Origin: Rhodanobacteraceae bacterium
GTDB taxonomy: Bacteria > Pseudomonadota > Gammaproteobacteria > Xanthomonadales > SZUA-5
Length of the DNA stretch: 64,000 nt
NCBI GenBank assembly: GCA_024234055.1
Contig: JACKOW010000014.1
Location: 52,923 to 116,922, forward strand
Direction of reading: 5' to 3'
Program-made: the position numbers and the translations under genes
Notes under the pieces: model-generated
Database searches by the model: none
What the model saw: only the letters and a program-made list of their open reading frames with translations
Told to the model about the DNA's origin: nothing
In this document: piece after piece, positions 61,782 to 64,000 of the stretch
Layout: each line of letters opens with the position of its first letter
How positions within the stretch are numbered: the stretch's first letter is position 1

Positions 61782-61813
61782 AAACCCTCGCCGAATTGGT
61801 GAGGGTTTTTTTT
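61782..61813 (+). terminator. Rho-independent terminator between panC and pgi
   Basis: AAACCCTCGCC (61782-61792) pairs with GGTGAGGGTTT (61798-61808) around GAATT with one G-T pair, and is followed by a run of Ts. It lies 142 bases after the panC stop and 80 bases before pgi, so it ends the panC transcript or attenuates a leader of pgi. Confidence 0.9.
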
Positions 61814-61892
61814 CGCCCGCATTCCGGCGCTTCAAATTCGGTGCTGTCGGGACCAGACTTGGCCTCAATGTCCTGGCTTGCGGAGCGACCCC

Positions 61893-63518
61893 ATGTCCGA
61901 GTTTTCCGAGTTGCGTACCGAACTTGTGCAGCTGCTGCGCGCGCATGCACGCGGGCCTGGCGCCGATTTGCGCGGAATGTTCGCACGCGATCCGGGCCGC
62001 GCCCAGCGTTTCGCGCTGGAGTTGCCGGGTGCCTGGCTGGATCTGTCCAAGCAGGCGCTGAGCGACGATCTGGTCGCCGCCGCGGCGCAACTGGCCGAGC
62101 GCATGCAGTTGCGCGGTGCGCTGAAAGCCCTGTTTGACGGCCATACCGTCAATGCGTCCGAAGGCCGTGCGGCGCTGCACACACTGTTGCGTGTGCCCGA
62201 AGGCACGCCGGTGAGCGAGGCCCTGCGTGACCGCCATGACGACATGCAGAGCGCACTGCGGCGCATGGCGGCGCTGGGTGAGAAGCTGGCCGAGGAGGGT
62301 ATCGAAACCCTGGTCAATCTGGGCATCGGCGGCTCCGATCTGGGGCCGAGGCTGGTCTATGAGGCGCTGGGTGCCCAGGCCCTGCCGGGCCGTCGATTGC
62401 GCTTTGTCGCCAATGTCGATGGCAACGCGCTGGACGCGGTCCTGCGGCATCTGGATCCCCGCCGCAGCGCCTTCGTGCTGGCTTCGAAGAGCTTCAGCAC
62501 CCAGGAAACGCGCATGAACGCCGACAGCGCGATGCACTGGATGCGCGCGCATGGTCTCACCGAATCCGAGATCAGCCAGCGCCTGATCGCAGTGACCGCC
62601 AGGCCCGATGCGGCGCGGGCGCTGGGCGTGCCCGAAACCCACATCCTGGCTTTCAGTGAGGCAGTGGGTGGTCGCTATTCGGTCTGGAGTGCGATCGGTT
62701 TCCCGCTGGTTTATGCCCTCGGGATCGGGCGCTTCCGCGCGCTCCTTGATGGCGCCCACCAGATCGACCAGCACGTGTTGCACGAGCCCTGGGAGAGCAA
62801 TGCCGGGTTCCTGCTGGCTCTGATCGAGCTCTTGCATCGCTGCGGCTTTGGGCACCCCTCGCACGCCGTTGTGGTTTATGACGAACGCCTGGCCCGTCTG
62901 CCCGAATACCTGCAGCAACTGGAGATGGAATCCAACGGCAAATCGGTGGACGTCAGCGGCGAGACCATGAGCTATCCCACCGCACCGGTAGTCTGGGGCG
63001 GCGTTGGCACCAGTGTTCAGCACGCCTTCTTCCAGGCCCTGCATCAGGGCACCGATGTGGTGCCGGTGAGTTTCATCGCTGCGGCCAGGGTCGAGCACGA
63101 TTTCGACGGCCATCACGATGCCTTGATTGCCAATATGGCGGCGCAAGGTGCGGCACTGTTGCGTGGGCGCAGCTACGCCGAAGCGCTGGCGCAGGAAGCA
63201 GATCCCTCGGATGCAGCAGCGCAGGCGCGTGCCCGCCAGCGCGTGTTTGCCGGCAACCGGCCGAGCACCACGCTGCTGCTGGATCAGCTGGATGCGCGCT
63301 CGGTCGGCGCACTGATCGCGCTGATGGAGCACAAGGTGTACCTGGCCGGACGCATGCTCGGCATCAATTCCTTCGACCAGTGGGGCGTGGAGCTGGGCAA
63401 GGAAATCTGCGGGCAACTGCTGCCCATGGTCACCGGCGAGGCGCCGATGAGCGGATTGGACAGTTCGACCGAGGCGCTGTTGCGGCGCTATCGAAGCGCG
63501 CGCGCAGACTGGATGTAG
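61893..63518 (+). CDS. pgi: Glucose-6-phosphate isomerase
   Basis: A 541-residue isomerase of upper glycolysis and gluconeogenesis, functionally related to fbp elsewhere in the window. TLVNLGIGGSDLGPRLVYEA, FVLASKSFSTQETRMNADSA, GGRYSVWSAIGFPLVYALGI and the C-terminal KVYLAGRMLGINSFDQWGVE, LGKEICGQLL are all conserved. ATG 61893 gives the usual start (SEFSELRTELVQLLRAHARG). The stop codon TAG (63516-63518) is part of the GTAG head of an R1-like repeat. Confidence 0.96.
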   Translation: MSEFSELRTELVQLLRAHARGPGADLRGMFARDPGRAQRFALELPGAWLDLSKQALSDDLVAAAAQLAERMQLRGALKALFDGHTVNASEGRAALHTLLRVPEGTPVSEALRDRHDDMQSALRRMAALGEKLAEEGIETLVNLGIGGSDLGPRLVYEALGAQALPGRRLRFVANVDGNALDAVLRHLDPRRSAFVLASKSFSTQETRMNADSAMHWMRAHGLTESEISQRLIAVTARPDAARALGVPETHILAFSEAVGGRYSVWSAIGFPLVYALGIGRFRALLDGAHQIDQHVLHEPWESNAGFLLALIELLHRCGFGHPSHAVVVYDERLARLPEYLQQLEMESNGKSVDVSGETMSYPTAPVVWGGVGTSVQHAFFQALHQGTDVVPVSFIAAARVEHDFDGHHDALIANMAAQGAALLRGRSYAEALAQEADPSDAAAQARARQRVFAGNRPSTTLLLDQLDARSVGALIALMEHKVYLAGRMLGINSFDQWGVELGKEICGQLLPMVTGEAPMSGLDSSTEALLRRYRSARADWM

Positions 63519-63810
63519 GGGCGTCCCCGCGTTGCGACCGGCCGGGATCGGACGACCGCTACCCCTGGCACACCGGGGACGAAGTGCGGAACGCAGAGAA
63601 CGCGGAGAAGGAGCAGAGGGAACGCAGAGAAGAGCTTTACGTCCTCAGCCTGCCTTTCTCAGCGTTCTCTCTGCTTCTACTTTGCGAACTCCGCGTGATG
63701 CTCTTGGTATCAACCTCCCTCAGAAATTGGTTTTTGCACGTGGGTCTGGACTTGCCTGAACGCTCCAGCCCGGATAGCGAACCAGGGAAAGCGTCCAGAC
63801 AAGTCTGGAC
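63515..63810. repeat. Repeat block after pgi: R1 half, R7, R4 pair
   Basis: GTAGGGGCGTCCCCGCGTTG (63515-63534) is a diverged R1 arm. Bases 63587-63712 are an R7 element (AACGCAGAGAACGCGGAGAA ... TTTGCGAACTCCGCGTGATG). Bases 63741-63815 are an R4 pair (GTCTGGACTTGCCTGAACGC and the inverse of GTAGGTCCAGACTTGTCTGG), reaching just into the end of the next gene. No gene is supported. Confidence 0.85.
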
Positions 63811-64000
63811 CTACGACAGCCACGGCGTCGCATTTCCCGGAAGGCGAACCTGATCGCCGCGATCCAGTGCCGATGGAAACTGCTCTGGCTGCCGCCGCGA
63901 CTGTTGCCGCGCCAGCGCCCAGGAAACCGCGTCGCGCACGGTGTCATCAGCATCATTCGCGCGCGCCCGCAAGGCCGTCACCACCGCGGGTGAACTCGGT
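63811..64000 (-). CDS. queG: tRNA epoxyqueuosine reductase, C-terminal end (partial)
   Basis: Sixty-two codons are visible on the minus strand, running in from the right edge and ending with TAG at 63811-63813. The residues SPAVVTALRARANDADDTVR and DAVSWALARQQSRR form the HEAT-like repeat that closes QueG, the cobalamin-dependent enzyme that makes queuosine. The catalytic domains are off the window, so the call rests on the C-terminal pattern alone. The stop codon overlaps the GTAG head of an R4 repeat. Confidence 0.72.
   Translation of the reverse strand, partial: PSSPAVVTALRARANDADDTVRDAVSWALARQQSRRQPEQFPSALDRGDQVRLPGNATPWLS

Overview
The window is a chromosomal stretch of about 64 kb and high G+C from a gammaproteobacterium, most likely of the Xanthomonadales (Lysobacterales). 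Evidence for this: the TonB-dependent receptor has the usual xanthomonad VTGSRI start of the mature protein; the gene order pcnB-folK-panB-panC-pgi, gcvR divergent from dapA-bamC, and an ECF sigma gene overlapping a membrane partner gene are typical of that order; and the intergenic spaces are full of REP-like hairpins. Genus and species cannot be given. I see no prophage, plasmid, CRISPR or transposase gene.

Layout. 1-1148: end of ligA, then epmA. 1543-9379: a MoxR/Bat-type operon (AAA ATPase, DUF58, DUF4381, two von Willebrand A membrane proteins, BatD); the second VWA protein is fused to TPRs and a 14-unit GQDQQ repeat. 10105-13936: cbb3 oxidase assembly genes ccoH-ccoI-ccoS plus a SafE-like membrane gene, without the oxidase itself. 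14339-17804: rnr and rlmB. 18213-22312 (minus): FAD amine oxidase-like gene, small membrane protein, IMPACT protein, ECF sigma and its partner. 23029-25818: TonB receptor. 26117-31841: mostly minus-strand genes (SAM methyltransferase, fbp, NlpC/P60 lipoprotein, TfoX C-terminal protein, free-Met-sulfoxide reductase, GNAT). 31943-33385: acuI-like reductase and a PilH-like regulator. 33571-38340 (minus): cbpA, hsp20 with a sigma-32-like promoter, PAP2 phosphatase, glycosyltransferase, unknown protein. 38510-44384 (minus): the phosphate cluster phoB-phoR-ppk-ppx, with a Pho-box-like site ahead of phoB. 44904-48426: bepA-like protease diverging from tusDCB-tusE/dsrC-grx-ahpD-like. 48490-54634: unknown secreted protein, NAD-isocitrate dehydrogenase, thiD, outer-membrane protein, PIN-PhoH protein. 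54743-63518: gcvR | dapA-bamC, fdxA with tRNA-Glu directly upstream, pcnB-folK-panB, panC, pgi. 63811-64000: 3' end of queG.

The genes are mainly housekeeping: tRNA and mRNA processing, coenzyme synthesis (pantothenate, folate, thiamine), phosphate storage, envelope biogenesis, tRNA thiolation, respiration assembly. Several genes are joined by ATGA overlaps (DUF58-DUF4381-BatA; ccoI-ccoS; phosphatase-glycosyltransferase; ppk-ppx; sigma-partner; fbp-methyltransferase).

The most unusual content is between the genes. Nearly every gap of 300-700 bases is built from a few repeat families, labelled here: R1 (hairpins starting GTAGGAGCG), R2 (GTAGGTCACG), R3 (GTAGAGCGGAGC and GTAGTGCCGAGC pairs in tandem arrays), R4 (GTAGGTCCAGAC), R5 (ATTGCGAGG...GAAGCAATCC), R6 (GAGCCACCTGTTTCGG), R7 (long arms of AACGCAGAG-like words), plus heptanucleotide arrays that sit just after stop codons. 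R1-R4 differ in sequence but share a GTAG head, as expected for REPs moved by RAYT (TnpA-REP) enzymes; no such enzyme is encoded here.
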